A DNA stretch of 64,000 bases from the NCBI RefSeq assembly GCF_019097595.1, contig NC_080712.1, positions 26,514,146-26,578,145 of the forward strand, given 5' to 3'. The stretch is from Hemibagrus wyckioides (Eukaryota > Chordata > Actinopteri > Siluriformes > Bagridae). The notes under the pieces are model-generated. The model ran no database searches. It saw only the letters and a program-made list of their open reading frames with translations, and had not been told where the DNA came from. A program made the translations under genes and the position numbers. Below are positions 12,651-26,199 of this stretch, in pieces; the stretch's first letter is position 1, and each line of letters begins with the position of its first letter.

Positions 12651-13109
12651 CACTATATTGCACTATAAAAGTTTTGGGAAGTCTGCCTTTACATGCACAT
12701 GAACGTAATATGGAGTTGGCCTGACCTTTGCAGCTATAACAGCTTCAACCCTTCTGGGAAGGCTTTCCACAAGGTTTAGGAGTGTGTTTATGGGAATTTT
12801 TGACCATTCTTCTAGAAGCACATTTGTGAGGTTGGGCACTGATGTTAGACAATTAGGCCTGGCTCACAATCTCTGCTCTAATTCATCTTAAAGGTGTTCT
12901 ATCAGGTTGAGGTCAGGACTCAAGTTCCTCCACACCAAACTAATTCATCCATGTCTTTATGAACCCACAAAGTTGGGATCATGAAATTGTCCAAAATGTC
13001 TTGGTATGTTGAAACATTAAGAGTTCCTTTCACTGTAACTAAGCTGCCGAGCCCAACCCCTGAATTCAATGATTTGGAGGGGTGTCCCAAAACATTTGGC
13101 AATATAGTG
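12651..13109 (-). mobile_element. Internally deleted Tc1-like element (family E)
   Basis: It runs from cactatattgcactataaaa to ttggcaatatagtg and is flanked on the left by TA. The internal sequence (cagctataacagcttcaacc and following) matches the 46751-47959 element, but most of the transposase has been lost, leaving about 460 bases. Confidence 0.85.
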
Positions 13110-13399
13110 TTTTTTTAAGCCATTTTCACAGGTTGATTTATTTAGTTATTTATTTGATTGGAGACTTATGCCTTATGCTCACGACCAATGAAACATCCAA
13201 CACACCTATAAAGTTCCCAGCATGCACTGCATCCAGCTCAGTCTCCTCATAATGTGGTATGTTATGTGTAGGTCTGCATACATTCCTAGTTACTGTTACT
13301 ATTTTAAAAGTTGTCTATGACAATATATTAAAAAAAAAATAACGACAGGTTTTGACGTACAGGTGGAAGCAATGTGTATGGAAATGTAAGGAAATACAT

Positions 13400-14165
13400 G
13401 TTTTAACACTGCTGTGCTAAAAACGTATCGTATGACGTCATGTTTAAACAGCAGGTCTGAAGCTGGACTTATCTAGAGATTTTTGAGATTGGTCATTTGG
13501 CCTGTTTTCTGTCACGGAGACCTGGCAACCCAGTGGAAAACATTCCTTGGAAAAGAAGGTTTTAGTATATTAGGGTAATTTATTTGCGGGGGTGGGGGGG
13601 AAGCGTCTTCTCCCAGCTGTGATAATATTACACTGTATTCGCAAACGAGCAGATTTCTTTTTATTTTACAAAAACAGGCGTGATGCTACTTAGCATACTA
13701 GCTAGTAAATTAGCCTCAAGCTGTTATTTTTGACAGGTCGTTTTTAATAAACCGTTATGTATGTCTCACATGCACTAACAAATAACTTGGAATGAAACCT
13801 GCACGTGACTCTGGTCCAGATGTTCTGGCTTTAGAGACACACCGGCATTTTTATCAAGACAAACTAGCGACTATTAGCAAGCATGCTACCCAGCTATAAC
13901 AGACCTGGTAATAAGGAATAGTCTGGCTCTTGTCTTGGAGTCCCGTCTTTTCTTTCAATGGATGTCACCGGAATGTACTAGCCGTTACACCGGCAATGAA
14001 ACAAACTAAAATTATTGATAAGCAGTGAAAATGTAGTAATAACACACTTTCAAAAGAACGCGGACATCTTTGCAATCCCGTGAACCTTTGCACCGAGAGC
14101 AGCCAATCACAGCGAGAGCTGAGGGGACTGGACGCGGCACTGCGCCGTTCCCGGAAATGCATATT
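13400..14165 (-). promoter_or_regulatory. anapc1: Probable ANAPC1 promoter and 5' non-coding region
   Basis: The ANAPC1 start codon at 12077 is preceded by a plausible acceptor near 12103, so a non-coding first exon should lie upstream. The best location is the relatively CpG-rich stretch at 13990-14160, which holds a CCAAT box (14103-14107) and a GC-rich block near 14127-14155. A palindromic CRE (TGACGTCA, 13433-13440) lies downstream of it and would fall in intron 1. I could not fix the donor of the first exon. An unrelated plus-strand gene starting here is not excluded, but none is visible. Confidence 0.45.
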
Positions 14166-14287
14166 GCTCATCGACTAATCGGCATGCAGGCTAATACCAA
14201 CCATAATAATAACCAGTCTAATACCAACCATAATACCACACTAACTAGGATGCTAGTCAAAGTTTTAATCCCCACGTAATCTGATTT

Positions 14288-15560
14288 ACACTCACTGGCC
14301 ATTTTAATAGGAACATTCATTCATTTTGTTATCCCATCAATTATAATCATGTGGCAGCAAAATGATGTTTTATCAAGAGCTCAAGAGATGTGTTTAGTGT
14401 TCACATCAAGCAGCAGTATCAGAGCGAGAAATGTGGTCTCTGACTTGTTGCTGCCTGGCTGGCTGGTTTGAATAATTCAGAAAATGCTGATCTGTTGGTA
14501 TTTTCACACAAAACAGTCTCCTGAGTGCAAAAAAATACTAGTCTAGTGAGAAGCAGATCTGTGGATGGAAAGATATTGTCAGAAAAGAAGTCTACAGTAA
14601 CTTAAAGAGGTCTCAGAGGTCTTCCCAGCCAAATCCTTCACTGTGACCTGATGACCCTCTTCACGGAATTAACATTTTTTTATTTTAAAATATATAATCA
14701 ATACTATATTACCTTCCTAGGGTGCTGGGGGACCTGGAGCTTATTCCACTGGGCACAAGTTAGGGGACACACTGGACTGGACACTGCCAACCAAACTGTA
14801 TGTAGCTAGGACAACTTTCTTTATGTTATGTTGTTTTATGTAGCACCAGGGTCCTCAAGAAACGTTGTTTCATTTTACTATGTACCGCGTCAGCTATATA
14901 TGATTGAAATGACAATTAAGCTTCTTGACTTGACTTGACCTATCACAGAACAATTTTGCATACACACTTACACAATAAGGACAATGTAGAAATGCCAATT
15001 ATCCTGAGACCAAGGGTGAAAACCCCTGAAGCATAGAGAGAACATGCAATCTCAGGGTGCAGACAGGACAAAGGCTGGAATTAAACCCCTAACCTCAAAT
15101 GTGCTGACCACTAAGTCACTGTGTCCCCCTGGACCAGTATCCCAGTATCAAAAAAAATCTCAGGAGGTATCAAACACCATAAATTTGAACGTAAATTTTA
15201 ACACTCTGATAAAGCAGAAAAACACATTCTAGGCAGATGGACCACAACAGCAGAATACCACATTGGGTATAATTTCTTTCAGCTGTCAGGAATCTGAGAC
15301 TACAGTGTGCATAGGCTCACCAAACAAAAGAGCTGAAAACTGGAAAAAGAGCAAGTGACTGGCCAATTTTAGTGTAGCCTCAGATTCACATTCCTGGCTG
15401 ACAGGAATGGAACAATGTGCTCGTCTTCTTAAATCACATTTGATGTTTGATGTGAATATTAAGTGAAGCTCTTGAACTGTATCTGCATGGCTTTAAGCAT
15501 TACAGTGCTGCCATATGATTGGGTGATTGCATGAATGATCAGGTGTTCAGGAATTATCCA
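14288..15560 (+). mobile_element. Composite of Tc1/mariner fragments, LINE 3' tail and SINE-like repeat
   Basis: Left to right: 14288-14650 is the left end of family D (cactcactggccattttaat). 14810-14945 is a LINE 3' tail (tagcaccagggtcctcaaga), also present at 62945, with a cttga repeat end. 14945-15125 is an antisense SINE-like repeat. 15225-15560 is further family D transposase-region sequence. No open transposase frame remains. Confidence 0.65.
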
Positions 15561-16068
15561 CAACTCCTATTGTGTGCATTGTATTTACTTCTTGTCCTGT
15601 TGATTGCTGTTCATACTGTTCCCCATTTTGGCATCTCTGGAAAGTTGAGGAGTCTGTGTATTCTAGTAAAAATGTTTTTGTTCTAGTGAAAGATGAGAAC
15701 TGAGTTCTAGCAAATGATGACGAGTGTGTGCAGTAGTTAAGGGTAAGGTGGGAAATAACTCACATGTACACAGGGAGAACATTGGAAACTTTACACAGAC
15801 AGTAACCTGAGCTCTGAAACACTTCCCACTTGCTGCTTCACAGCTCACCAGTGTACCACCTTTTAATCATTGTGATACAGTTGCATAGTCTATCATGCAG
15901 CAACTATTCATATATGCATTCAGTATATCCTTTATGTATTTATTCATTTATACATTTACCACCTTTATTATTATACATTTTATTACTAATGCAAATGTGA
16001 TTGAATGGGATTAGTGTGGTGTTTTTGGAGAGATTTTTGTTTCACTGCAGGGTTTATATGTGTATGTT

Positions 16069-16101
<33 letters not shown>

Positions 16102-16762
16102 AACTGAGATTGCTTGGTGGTGTTCAAATCAACATGGTGTCACAAGCAGGTGTCTGAGGGGACAAAGGGAGTCACGATCTCTCTGTTTAGTAGCAAGAAA
16201 CTATTTGGCTCCTCCTGGTGTTCTTGTGGCTCCCGGCACGAGAGTAATTAACCAATTAATAACATGTGATGCCAAAACATTTTGAGATTTAATGCAGAAC
16301 AAAGAAGGAAATGTAAAAAAGAAATGTAAAAAAGGGAGGAGCAATGCTGCAAAACTGAAAAAAATAGATGAATGGATTTTATATTTTTATATATTAATAT
16401 ATTTTCCTTATAGTTTCTTATTTCTCAACCAGCCTAAAACTTTTGTGTTCTTTTTTTTTTGTGTGTAGCAGTGGGCTATATTTGTGCATTGCGCTCTGAA
16501 AGAGAAAATAGAGATAGATGTATCTGGCAATTGTGCTGTTCATTCCCAGAAGGAGTGGAACTAGGAGAACGCATCATCCCTGTGCTCATTTTACTCAATT
16601 ATTTTTCAATAAAGCTCCGCCCTCTCACATATGGCAGCCGTCACCTCTCAGTCGTGTCTTGGTGTTTTGATATATTATTGGATCCCAGAATTTCTGTCTC
16701 ACATTGTAAACCAGATGAAGGTTATACACACAGTGTGCAGGATAGAAATGATAATTTATATA

Positions 16763-16807
<45 letters not shown>

Positions 16808-17795
16808 ATATATGTATGTATATGTTATGCATAATACATTTGCTGTATCTGTTATACAGAAGCATGTCAACAAACCCAATCGCAAGTATTGGAAATCATG
16901 CCTGCAATTTCTTTTAATGTTGATTGATTATAGTCTTTGTTTTTGTTCAAGAGAGTTATATTTAATTATAATATCCTTTAGTGAGATATTAAAAAATATA
17001 TGTTAAGGAAATTATTTTCCAAACTAGACAGAACATTATTCACTAACTTGATCCATCATTTACCTCGCTAACATCATATTGTAAACTGTATGCAAGGACC
17101 GTACAGGAAAAAAAGCTCCTAATGTCATTGGTCTTGATGACCATAGTGTCCCAGGAGCATTGCGCTACAGACCTTGGTCTTGATTAGAGTCCTAATGATG
17201 CTCTGAAAGCATAGCTGAACCTAATATCCTGCATGTGGCCAGATATCCAGATGTGTGTTTACAGCATTAGTTAGGGTTGCACTGAAGATGGGGCTTAATT
17301 GATATGTCACAGGGCTTTCAAGCCTGAAAGCAGTGCTTCTAACGACTAATACAGAAAATGGTGACATGAAACTATGTGACATAGCACTGATCTTTAACAT
17401 GTACATGTAGGAATAAGGGAATTCATATGAAAAAGATTTGTTTTACTGTATGAAAATGATATTCTAAAAACAGATATAAGACATGATGGAAGAGAAGTAA
17501 TATTTAGCACTCCCACCTCACATCTCCAGGGTTACTGTTTGCTTTTTTTGTTGACATTTTTACTTTTATTGAATTTAGCAGATGTAGTTTTATAGAATTT
17601 AGACAATTTCCTCACACTAGTGCAAATAGGCTACAGTTTAAGAATGCCATAAGGCTAAACTCTGTTACACAAGAGGGTGTTTTTGCATGTTGTCTCTCTG
17701 GGTTCTCTAGTTTCTTCCCACTTCCAAAAACATGGAAGAAGTGAAATGGCAACACAAAAATTTCCCTGAATAGGCTCATGATCAATTCTCAGAGG
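15561..17795. other. Intergenic DNA, simple repeats only
   Basis: A (GT)n(GA)n tract lies at 16066-16101 and (TA)n tracts at 16757-16815. The rest is AT-rich. Open frames here are extended only by the TA repeat (YIYIY translations) and have no family resemblance. Confidence 0.5.
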
Positions 17796-17844
17796 TTCTT
17801 CTTCTTCTTCTTCTTCTTCTTCTTCTTCTTCTTCTTCTTCTTCT
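17796..17844. repeat. (TTC)n microsatellite
   Basis: About sixteen TTC units adjoin the truncated Tc1-like fragment that follows. Confidence 0.97.
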
Positions 17845-18241
17845 TGTATGCTGTAGAATTACAATTTCCTTTCACTGAAGCTACAGGACCTAAACATGTT
17901 CCAGCATGACAATGCCTCTGAGCACAAAGCAAGCTCCATGAAGACATGGTTTGCCTGGAAGAACTCGAGTTCCCAGCACACAGTCCTGACCTCAACAGTA
18001 TTCAACACCTTAGAGATGAACTGAAACACTGACTGAAACACTGACTGCACCCCAGACCTTCTCACCCAATATCAGTGCCTGACCTCACTAATGCTCTTGT
18101 AGCTGAATGGACAGAAATTCCTACAGCCTCACTCTAAATTCTAGTGGAAAGCCTTCCTTGCCTTTATCTTATAAAGGCAAACTTAATCTGAAATGCATGC
18201 ATGATGATCAGGTGACCAAAAACCTTTGGCCATGAAGTGTA
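17845..18241 (-). mobile_element. Tc1-like element fragment (family F)
   Basis: The sequence parallels the 21104-21595 copy: gtatgctgtagaattacaat, then the antisense transposase region around agcatgacaatgcc. It ends in ctttggccatgaagtgta. The left end is missing at the TTC repeat. Confidence 0.7.
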
Positions 18242-20932
18242 TTTTAGGACATTGGTGAAAGAAGAATCCTGAAAAATCAATAATTGTCTTATCAGTAAAT
18301 ATTATTCATATTAATCAATTCACAGTCATTCACAGATGTTAACCCATCAAAATGGCATGCTTTCAAAAAAAATGGGAGGAAACCGACAATCCAAAGAAAA
18401 CCTTCATCTATACAGCAAGGATATGCAAAACTTTTTACAAGATCAAGATCCCGGAGCTGTGCAGTGTTTTTGCTACTCATTGCTTCATTGTGCTCCCCTG
18501 GGTTCATAAGTGGTGCGAGAAAACACATTTGTTTTCCACAAGTTTGTGTTCCAGATGTGATATGATTCACTGATATCATGTACTTACTGAAGCTTCCTGT
18601 TTGGAAGTAAGCACAAACGTGGGACTTATCTTACAGCTCCTACGTGACTTTCAGCATGTTTTCACTGACTTGTAGCAGACTATAGAGAGAAAAAAGAGTG
18701 TAAAGAAGAAAACAGATCCACAGAATCTCTAACATATCTATCTAACATGAAAAAGGTGAAAACTTCAAGCTCTGAAGATATTTTTAGGCCTTTTATAGAA
18801 ACTTTTAAGGACACTGCATGGTTTTGATACTACTTCATTAAAATGTATTCTATACTGTTGCATCCAGTGTTTCTGGAATAGGTTTCAGATCCACTTGGAC
18901 CCGGACCAGGATAAAGTGCTTGCTGATGATGAATGAATGAATGAATGAATGAATATTCTGTTTGGATATCAGGTTTCAATGCAGGGTTTTGAAGGGTCAA
19001 ATTGTGAGAACTGAACTGTTACGTTTGAACGTTTTGCAATGCAATAGATCTGGCAAACCGGCTTATAGTGTTATTCTTAAGCTTCCTTCATATCCACTCT
19101 TTAGAAAGTGTTATATTTATCTGTTTGTTTTTTTTAAAAATCTATTTCCTTCTCTGTCCCAAAACCTCATCAATTTCTAACATATTGATGATGTACTGTA
19201 AATCAAGCATAAACAGCCACAGTGCCAGAAACAGCTCGAAGTATTTATTTATATAACACTTGCATAAAACAATCATAGTTCATCTCTAGCACTTGACGGG
19301 TTGCGCTGCAAATGCGTCATTGTCGGAACATTCACCACTCTGACCAGCTCTTCTGTCTGTTGTGCTTTAAGCTCTTCTATCTGTGTGATTTATTAAAGAC
19401 GGTTCTATTCTTTACCGCCCTCATTAATCACTCTACAGGGATCTGGGCTGGCCGTGGAAGGGAGCAGTGCAGATGAAATCATTTGGGATGCTGTTAAGGT
19501 CACTAGCTGAGTAGTGAGTGTTTCTGCCGAGAACTGCGTAAAAACTGACTCATCCTGGGGGCATGCTCACTGCTCGATGCTTCAGCGAGCACTTTACTCA
19601 GAACCAATTTCGATCTCAGCCAATTTGTCAACATATTCCATCCCATAGTCCACGAGCTCCGTAATGCATAACTCGCTGGCATTTAGCAATTAACCATGCG
19701 AGATAATTCAATATAAAACCATCCTTTCTACAACAGGTGCATGCACATTCAAACACACTGATCTGTTGCATGTTTATGACTGTAATAATATTGATAAATT
19801 GACATGTATGAACAAATGTACTTGGATTAAGATTGATTAAGACCAGTCACAGTTTTATATTTTTATGTTGTTTAAAAAAAGAAGAAGCAAGCATTTCCTG
19901 TAGATGTTTGCTTTTCTGCATGTTGGAGTCATAACAAACTCTGGTTTAAGTCATCCTAACAGTGGAATAAATATGTTTCCCCACAGTTTGGCCCCTAATC
20001 TATTTAATGTCTTGAGTGATTTTGTTAGCGCTGTGATTGAGGACTGCATTGCAGCAGTCTGGTGTGAGCAAACCAGCCCAGAAGCACCCTAGAGCCTCGT
20101 TAAAACAGCTGCAACTTCACAGACTTCGATATCAACACAGTGATAGAAAATTGTGAGAAGATTTTATGAGTATGCCATATCATTTACAAATAATCTATAA
20201 ATATTCACTTGTAGTTTCTATATCTTCCAATGGACTTAAGAGAGTGAAAATTGTAAAATTATGTTCTAATAATAGAAAACCCACACACACAAGCCACGTC
20301 ACAACCTTACAGACCTTACAGGTTATTAGTGCTAATGTGTGAAAACCGTGTGTCCATTCTGTCAGATCTTGGTGAATGTTCAGGTGTCAGTTATTTGGTT
20401 CAATTTCCCTTCTATAGCTATAAAAAAAAAATCAGGCTGGAAATCTGTCCAGTTTAGCTAAAACAGTCTCAGGATGGTTAGCATAAAGCTACTATATCAT
20501 AGTATAGTTTGTTAATCACTGATGTTAGTTTAAGAGTGTGATGTTCCTAATTCAATTCTTTATTACTGATATATACCTCTTACAAATGAAAGCAACTTGA
20601 CAACAACCTGGATGTTGATCTATATCCCTAACGAAGAAGCCAAGGGTGACTATGGCTTCCTGAGAAGAAACCTTGGGAGGATCCAGACATAAAAACGAAC
20701 ACGTTGTCTTCTTTGTGAAACCAGATCATAGGATTAGATTGTAAATTATTACTGTATTTGTCGGAAGAAAACAGCACTATATCATGTGTTCAAATTATAT
20801 GCACTGTTGAGTATTGTCATGTCTTATTATATTATCATATCAAGGAGTGATGAGATGAGCATAGTTCATGTTTATGACTAAAGGTAAAGTCTGGCATAGG
20901 CACAAGTCCACTGAAGCAAAAGATGTATATAG
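18242..20932. other. Intergenic DNA with one repeat tail
   Basis: At 18845-18955 the phrase ggataaagtgcttgctgatg followed by (GAAT)n is the usual tail of a fish SINE-like repeat. Nothing else is recognised; the frames at 18962-19256 and 19904-20092 show no domain. Confidence 0.45.
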
Positions 20933-21043
<111 letters not shown>

Positions 21044-21103
21044 CATCTACATACTACCTTGAGTAAATTTGCTTTATTAATTCTGAGATATATATTAGAT
21101 GGT

Positions 21104-21595
21104 TACACTATATGGCCAGATCTTTGTGGACATATGCCTATCACATCCATATATGGGTCTTCTCTAAATGAGATGAGGCATAAAGAATGATCTAGATTGT
21201 CTTTGTATGCTGTAGCATTACAATTTCTCTTTACTGGAATTTACCGGCCCAAACATATTCCAGTATGACAATGTTCCTGTGCACAAAGCGAGTGCCATGA
21301 AGACACGGTGTGCCAAGTTTGGAGTTGAAGAACTCAAAATCCCTGACCTCAACCCCAGTGAACACCTTTGGCATGATTTGGAACACTGACTGCACACCAA
21401 ACCTCCTCACCTAACACCAGTATCTCACTAATGCTCTTGTAGCAGAAAGATCACAAATCTCCACAGCCATGCCCAAAGATCTGGTGGAGTCTTCCCAGAA
21501 CAGTAGAGGTTACTATAAATCTGGAAAGAGATGTTCAGAAAGTACATATGGGTGGGACGGTTTAGGTGTCTACAAACATTTGGTCATATAGTGTA
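21104..21595 (-). mobile_element. Internally deleted Tc1-like element (family F)
   Basis: The ends are tacactatatggcca and tggtcatatagtgta, near-perfect inverted repeats that include TA. The interior is a short antisense transposase remnant with about two thirds of a full element missing. Confidence 0.85.
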
Positions 21596-21879
21596 TCACC
21601 ATTTAAACTTATATTATATATATAAAATTTACTGAGGAATCATTTTTAAAAATAAAAATTTATTGACAAATCACATGTATGTTCCCTTCCCTGTTACACT
21701 GAAAAACAGTGACACATTCTACAAATTGTATGATTACATACTGTCATGCATATGATTATATAATCCTGTCTGTTTTAGAGACTAATTTCTTCAAGTTTTA
21801 CCTGATAAATGTGTGCATGTAAACTGTCACAGCGTCTATGTGATCATGGTGTGACAGTGTGTTCTTTACATGAGGAGTA

Positions 21880-22179
21880 ATGGCTAACATAATGTCAATA
21901 GTGTTACTATCAATCGTTCTTCTTAGTACTTTTGTTGATAACAAGGTGAATAGTTTGAAGATATTTTCTAAATTCATGAATAATGTACATATTTTCTTTC
22001 TTGACTTTCAGAACAGTTTAAACTTGCCAAAGCTCAGCTTTTACAGCATGCTCAATGTGTTGTATGGGAATGGTGGATCATGTGGAAATGATTGTGTTTC
22101 ACAGTTGCTGCAATATGGACAGCCATTGGACAGACTTACTGCAAACAGAATTTTCCACCTCAGAGACGAAAAACCGTGA
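21880..22179 (+). CDS. Candidate small secreted peptide, unrecognised
   Basis: An ATG at 21880 opens a 99-codon frame starting MANIMSIVLLSIVLLSTFVD, which looks like a signal peptide with a hydrophobic core over residues 4-18. A 66-base stretch (21946-22011) has a GT start (AAG/GTGAAT) and a pyrimidine-rich AG end (tttctttcttgactttcag). Removing it keeps frame and joins the leader (22 codons) to a 55-residue tail. The tail contains one CxxxC pair (CGNDC), has no dibasic cleavage site and ends LRDEKP. No TATA box or nearby poly(A) signal is clear; the nearest AATAAA-like motifs are near 22588. I do not recognise the family. A chance frame is a real possibility. Confidence 0.25.
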   Translation: MANIMSIVLLSIVLLSTFVDNKVNSLKIFSKFMNNVHIFFLDFQNSLNLPKLSFYSMLNVLYGNGGSCGNDCVSQLLQYGQPLDRLTANRIFHLRDEKP

Positions 22180-22369
22180 AGGCAGTGAGGCAACAGAAAC
22201 TCACTGTCATGTTTCTGCAACCATTTAGTAATTATATGTGCCTCATGACATCGTAAATTATGTCAGTTTAAATGGGGTAATCTGTATTAACGAAAGGAAG
22301 GAGTCAGTCAGCGATGAGGTTGAGAGACACTGTACTTCTTAGACATTCAGACATGCCCCAGACATGAAA

Positions 22370-22500
22370 AGTGGAATTCTGATTCATCCTTTCATTAGTC
22401 ATCTTTTGATCTCAAACCCAAACAACTTCAGTGTATAGCAAAAACAAAAAATACTGACCTGCTGACCTCAATACTTTTGGAAGGACCTGTATAATTAAAT
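22370..22500. mobile_element. Solo end of the long-TIR transposon family
   Basis: The blocks gatctcaaacccaaacaact, cagtgtatagcaaaaacaaa and aatacttttggaaggacctg match the right terminal repeat of the 37831-40797 element. Confidence 0.55.
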
Positions 22501-22919
22501 CATGATGTAATTATGATGATGTATTTATCATGATGATGTATTTATTGATGTAATTATCATGATGTTTATGATGTAATTATGAACTAAAATAAAAAATAAA
22601 TTATGAAATGTTCTGTGAAAATTCATTGGAATCACACTTAAATCAAGTAATAAGGGTCTATGGAACGGTTTGAGATGCATGCTGTAGTGTATTAAAGGTT
22701 AATATAAGAAGTAAAAATATATGTTATGGGATAATGAGTTTGATTTGAAGTATTACATTGTTATTAGCTTTTTTTAAAAGACAAATGTAAAAAAAAAAAA
22801 AAAAAAAGTGGAGCCACAGCGCCCCCTGTGTGATGTGGGGTTTCCTTGTGTATGTGCCAAGAGGTGCATTGTGTCTGTAAATAAATTTTTTAAATATTTT
22901 GATATATAAGCCAGCTTTA

Positions 22920-23145
22920 GTGCTTCCTCAGGGCATTGCTGGCTCAGTGGTAGGTTTCTTGCCTACCATGTGGAAGGCCTGGGTTTGATTCCCATGGGAC
23001 CTGGATGCAGGTCCCAAGCCTGGATAAAATGGGAGGTTTGTGTCAGGAAGGGCATCTGGTGTAAAACCTGTGCCAAGTTGTTGTGTGGACCAGTTGGTCT
23101 GCTGTGGCAACCCCTGACACAGGGAGCAGCTGAAAGATCAACAAC
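22920..23145 (+). repeat. tRNA-derived SINE
   Basis: A tRNA-like head (ctggctcagtggtaggtttc as a diverged A box, and gggtttgattccc as a good B box near 22980-22993) is followed by the body motif aggaagggcatctggtgtaa. The end is gtggcaacccctgacacag. An antisense copy lies at 62030-62230. It is not a tRNA gene because the clover-leaf cannot be completed. Confidence 0.8.
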
Positions 23146-24214
23146 AACTTTAGTGCTTCCTCAAATTCCAGGTGGATCGGCCACAGCACATGCAGTGTAG
23201 TTTTTAAATTAAAACAAATGGTCAAGACACACATCGATAACCCATGAGCAGAAAAAACTAACCCAATAATAGAACCAGAGCAACCTAAAAGAACTCGACT
23301 CAGAAACATAAGCGATAATGCATGAGGAAGACTTTGCTAATGGCCTGTGAACAGTTTGTGGTTTATCTAGTGAGTTTTTAATGAGTTGCAGGTGGGAGTG
23401 CTCAGAACTCAGATGACCTTCAACATAGATACATAAATTGACTGGAAAACCTAGTTCGCTTGCTCCAGTGTTTCAGCTGGAGTGGGCATAGCTATCTACA
23501 TGACACAGGGTAGGGTGATTTCAGGTATATTTCCATTAAAATTTGGACAGTTTCATTTAGAAGCATTTATTTTCTGGCCTGAAAAACAAAAATCTTCAAT
23601 CAAATGCTTGCTAGAAATAATATAGTTTATTACTGTGACATCATATAAAGGGGTGTGGTCAGCATCGGAACAGAAGCTGACCCAGAAAATCAGGACAAGA
23701 ATGTACAATTAGATTTTTTTTTTTTTAATTTATAACATTGTCATATGGCCATGTGAACAGCATATTCAGCATATTTATGATTCATGTATACACAAGGTGT
23801 ATGACAGTACGACAGCAGAATAAATACAATGATTGTTCATATCATGCACATGTTTCAAGCATGTAATAATTTTCAAGATGAACCAGCATGCTTTGTTAAT
23901 TTCCACCCATTCTGCTCATCTGCCAATTCCTAGCCACCAGCCAGCTCTCCCCTATCATACAACAAGCAACAACCAGGGAAATGTGATTAACATGTGTGTC
24001 CTCTGAAATATGTGAAACCAGCCAAGCAGATCTTCTCAAACTATTCCTCATCACAAGGCAGTGTAACACTCTCAGAAGAACATGTTATCCACCCTCTTCT
24101 GCTGACGTGAGCTCACAGATACCCATGATTGCACCACTTAGGAGCCTTATGTTCTATTTTAAGGGTATGTAAAAGTAGACCAAATTGTAGTAATAATAAT
24201 TATTGATCACTGTA
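23146..24214. other. Intergenic DNA, nothing recognised
   Basis: AT-rich sequence with no coding frame, repeat end or RNA gene that I can support. Confidence 0.5.
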
Positions 24215-24840
24215 TACAATGTGACCATTCATCCTATTATCTGATCAGTCAATCATGAGGCAGCAGTGCAATGCAAAAAAAAAACATACAGATGCAGATG
24301 AAGAGCTTCACTTAATGTTCATATCAAACATCTGAATGGGGAAAAAGTGTGATCTCTGTGAAGTTAATTGTGGCATGGGTGTTTGTGGCAAATGGGCTGG
24401 TTTAAGTTTTTTACATTAGAAACAGTTCTGTGGGTGGAAACACCTTGTTGGTCAGAGGAAAATGCCAAGTTTGGGCTACCTGGAGGGATATGGTAGCTCA
24501 TAAAATCACTCTTCACAACTGTGGTGAGCAGAAAAGCATTTCAGCATGCATAAAACAGTAGCTCATCCACCTCAAGGTTTCTGAGATTTATTAATCACCA
24601 GGTTTGTAAAGAGTGACGATTTAAGTTACATCAACGGAGACTAGCAGTTTCTAAAATATTCACCCCAACCCTTAAGTCTGACACCAATCTCCATTCCATG
24701 TCAAATAGGTCTCATTCATCACTTTTTTTCTCATTCTGATGTTTGATGTAAAAATTAACTGAAGCTCTTGACTTGTATGTGCTTGAGTTTATGCATTGTG
24801 CAGCTGTCACATGATTGGCTGAATGGAACACTTGCATAAA
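24215..24840 (+). mobile_element. Tc1/mariner-like fragment (family D)
   Basis: Shares gtggtgagcagaaaagcatt with 56300 and gttctgtgggtggaaacacc-type internal sequence with other family D pieces. Frames are broken throughout. Confidence 0.55.
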
Positions 24841-26190
24841 CGAGCAAGAGTACAGGCCATTTATATAGAAAAATAAAATGCATTACATTTTCCACAGTCT
24901 CATTCTTGAAAGTTCAACAGACCATACAATATAAAAGGTCACATTTGGCACAGACCCCCTTGATTTTATTGTGCAATATCAGTCTTCATATTGTTGAAAC
25001 CCAATAAATATATTGTTCACAATAAAATAAGCTGTTCTAGAGAAAATACTGGATGCCTGTATAGACCATATGTTCAGTAATAAAGTCTCTGTATATGACC
25101 ACAGCAGTGAAACAAAAAGAAATGTACAGTATTTGAGCAAAGGTCTCTTGACAGATTCAAGAATACCTTTAACATTCTCTTACTGGCTCAATAGACACCT
25201 CTCTAAAAAATTAAGACACAGTGTGCAAACACATGCATACCTGTACCTTCTAACAGAGAAGATGTTCTTATTCACTTTTTATTAAATCGCCAGAATAGGT
25301 GGTTAAACCCAGATATACTATGTTATACTAAAACATTAAATGTGCATAGAATCTACATGACACTAAGGTGAGCAAATGTAGTTATAAATCCCTTGTTTGT
25401 TTGTTTTTTTTAAATAAAGAAAGATATGAATGATATGTATGCACATATATACAGTATACAGTATATATATTCTATATAATGTCAGTCTGATTGAACGGGA
25501 AATTGGAAACCAATTCAAAAGTCAGAAAGTCATTATTATACAAATATGAGAAGTCTAGTGCGCTATAAAATCCTGCATACAGTAAAAGAAAAATCATACA
25601 TGGTGTGTATTTATTTTTTATTTAGAGCATGTATAAAATCTCAAACAAAGTTGCCATGGGACCTTGCAATAAATTGCATTTCGTGAAATATATGTTCTGT
25701 CACGAAATGATTTTAGTATGAAAACACCTTATCCTAAGACCATCTGTAGCAATGAATCATGTTTAAAAAGACAAAATTACAATTAATTATACTTAATCTA
25801 TCCACTAGTTCAGGCAGTAAAGAACCCCTTTTAGGCAAGTACCAAGAAATAATCATTTGGACTTAACCAGTTAATAGATGCAGTCCTTAGAAAGGGGGTT
25901 ATTTATTTCTTTACTGGATAATTGAAGGTTTCCAAAAAGAAAAGGAAAAAAAAAAACACGACAACAACAAAAAATCATCTGCTTGGATGATAGGAACACT
26001 CTGTTGTAGGGTTGTACATACCGTATAATCTTTCTGGATTAGTGTAGTCCTCCATTCTTACTAAGCCGAGATGTCACGTGCACACATCACATTAGAATGA
26101 ATCATACTAATCATGGCATTTAAAAAAAAGCGTCATTCTGTGCCTTAATTTCAGCACCGAACCAGTGACCAGCACATCAGTCTGGTGGGA
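24841..26190. other. Upstream intergenic DNA of VIP, nothing recognised
   Basis: AT-rich sequence with no supported gene. Distal VIP regulatory elements could lie here, but nothing in the sequence singles one out. Confidence 0.4.
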
Positions 26191-26199
26191 CTTCTCTGC

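Noticed and set aside
13965..14171. 68-codon minus frame starting MSNMHFRERR in the ANAPC1 promoter region
   Set aside because: The resemblance to the APC1 start (MSNVHEER) is superficial; the true start exon at 12077 continues into clear APC1 sequence.
16459..17006. Several frames at 16.5-17.0 kb, up to 152 codons
   Set aside because: Extended by TA/CA microsatellites giving YIYIY translations; no family resemblance or splice structure.
22930..23000. tRNA-like A and B boxes considered as a tRNA gene
   Set aside because: The acceptor and anticodon stems do not form, and the downstream body is a SINE; the same holds for 60640-60795.
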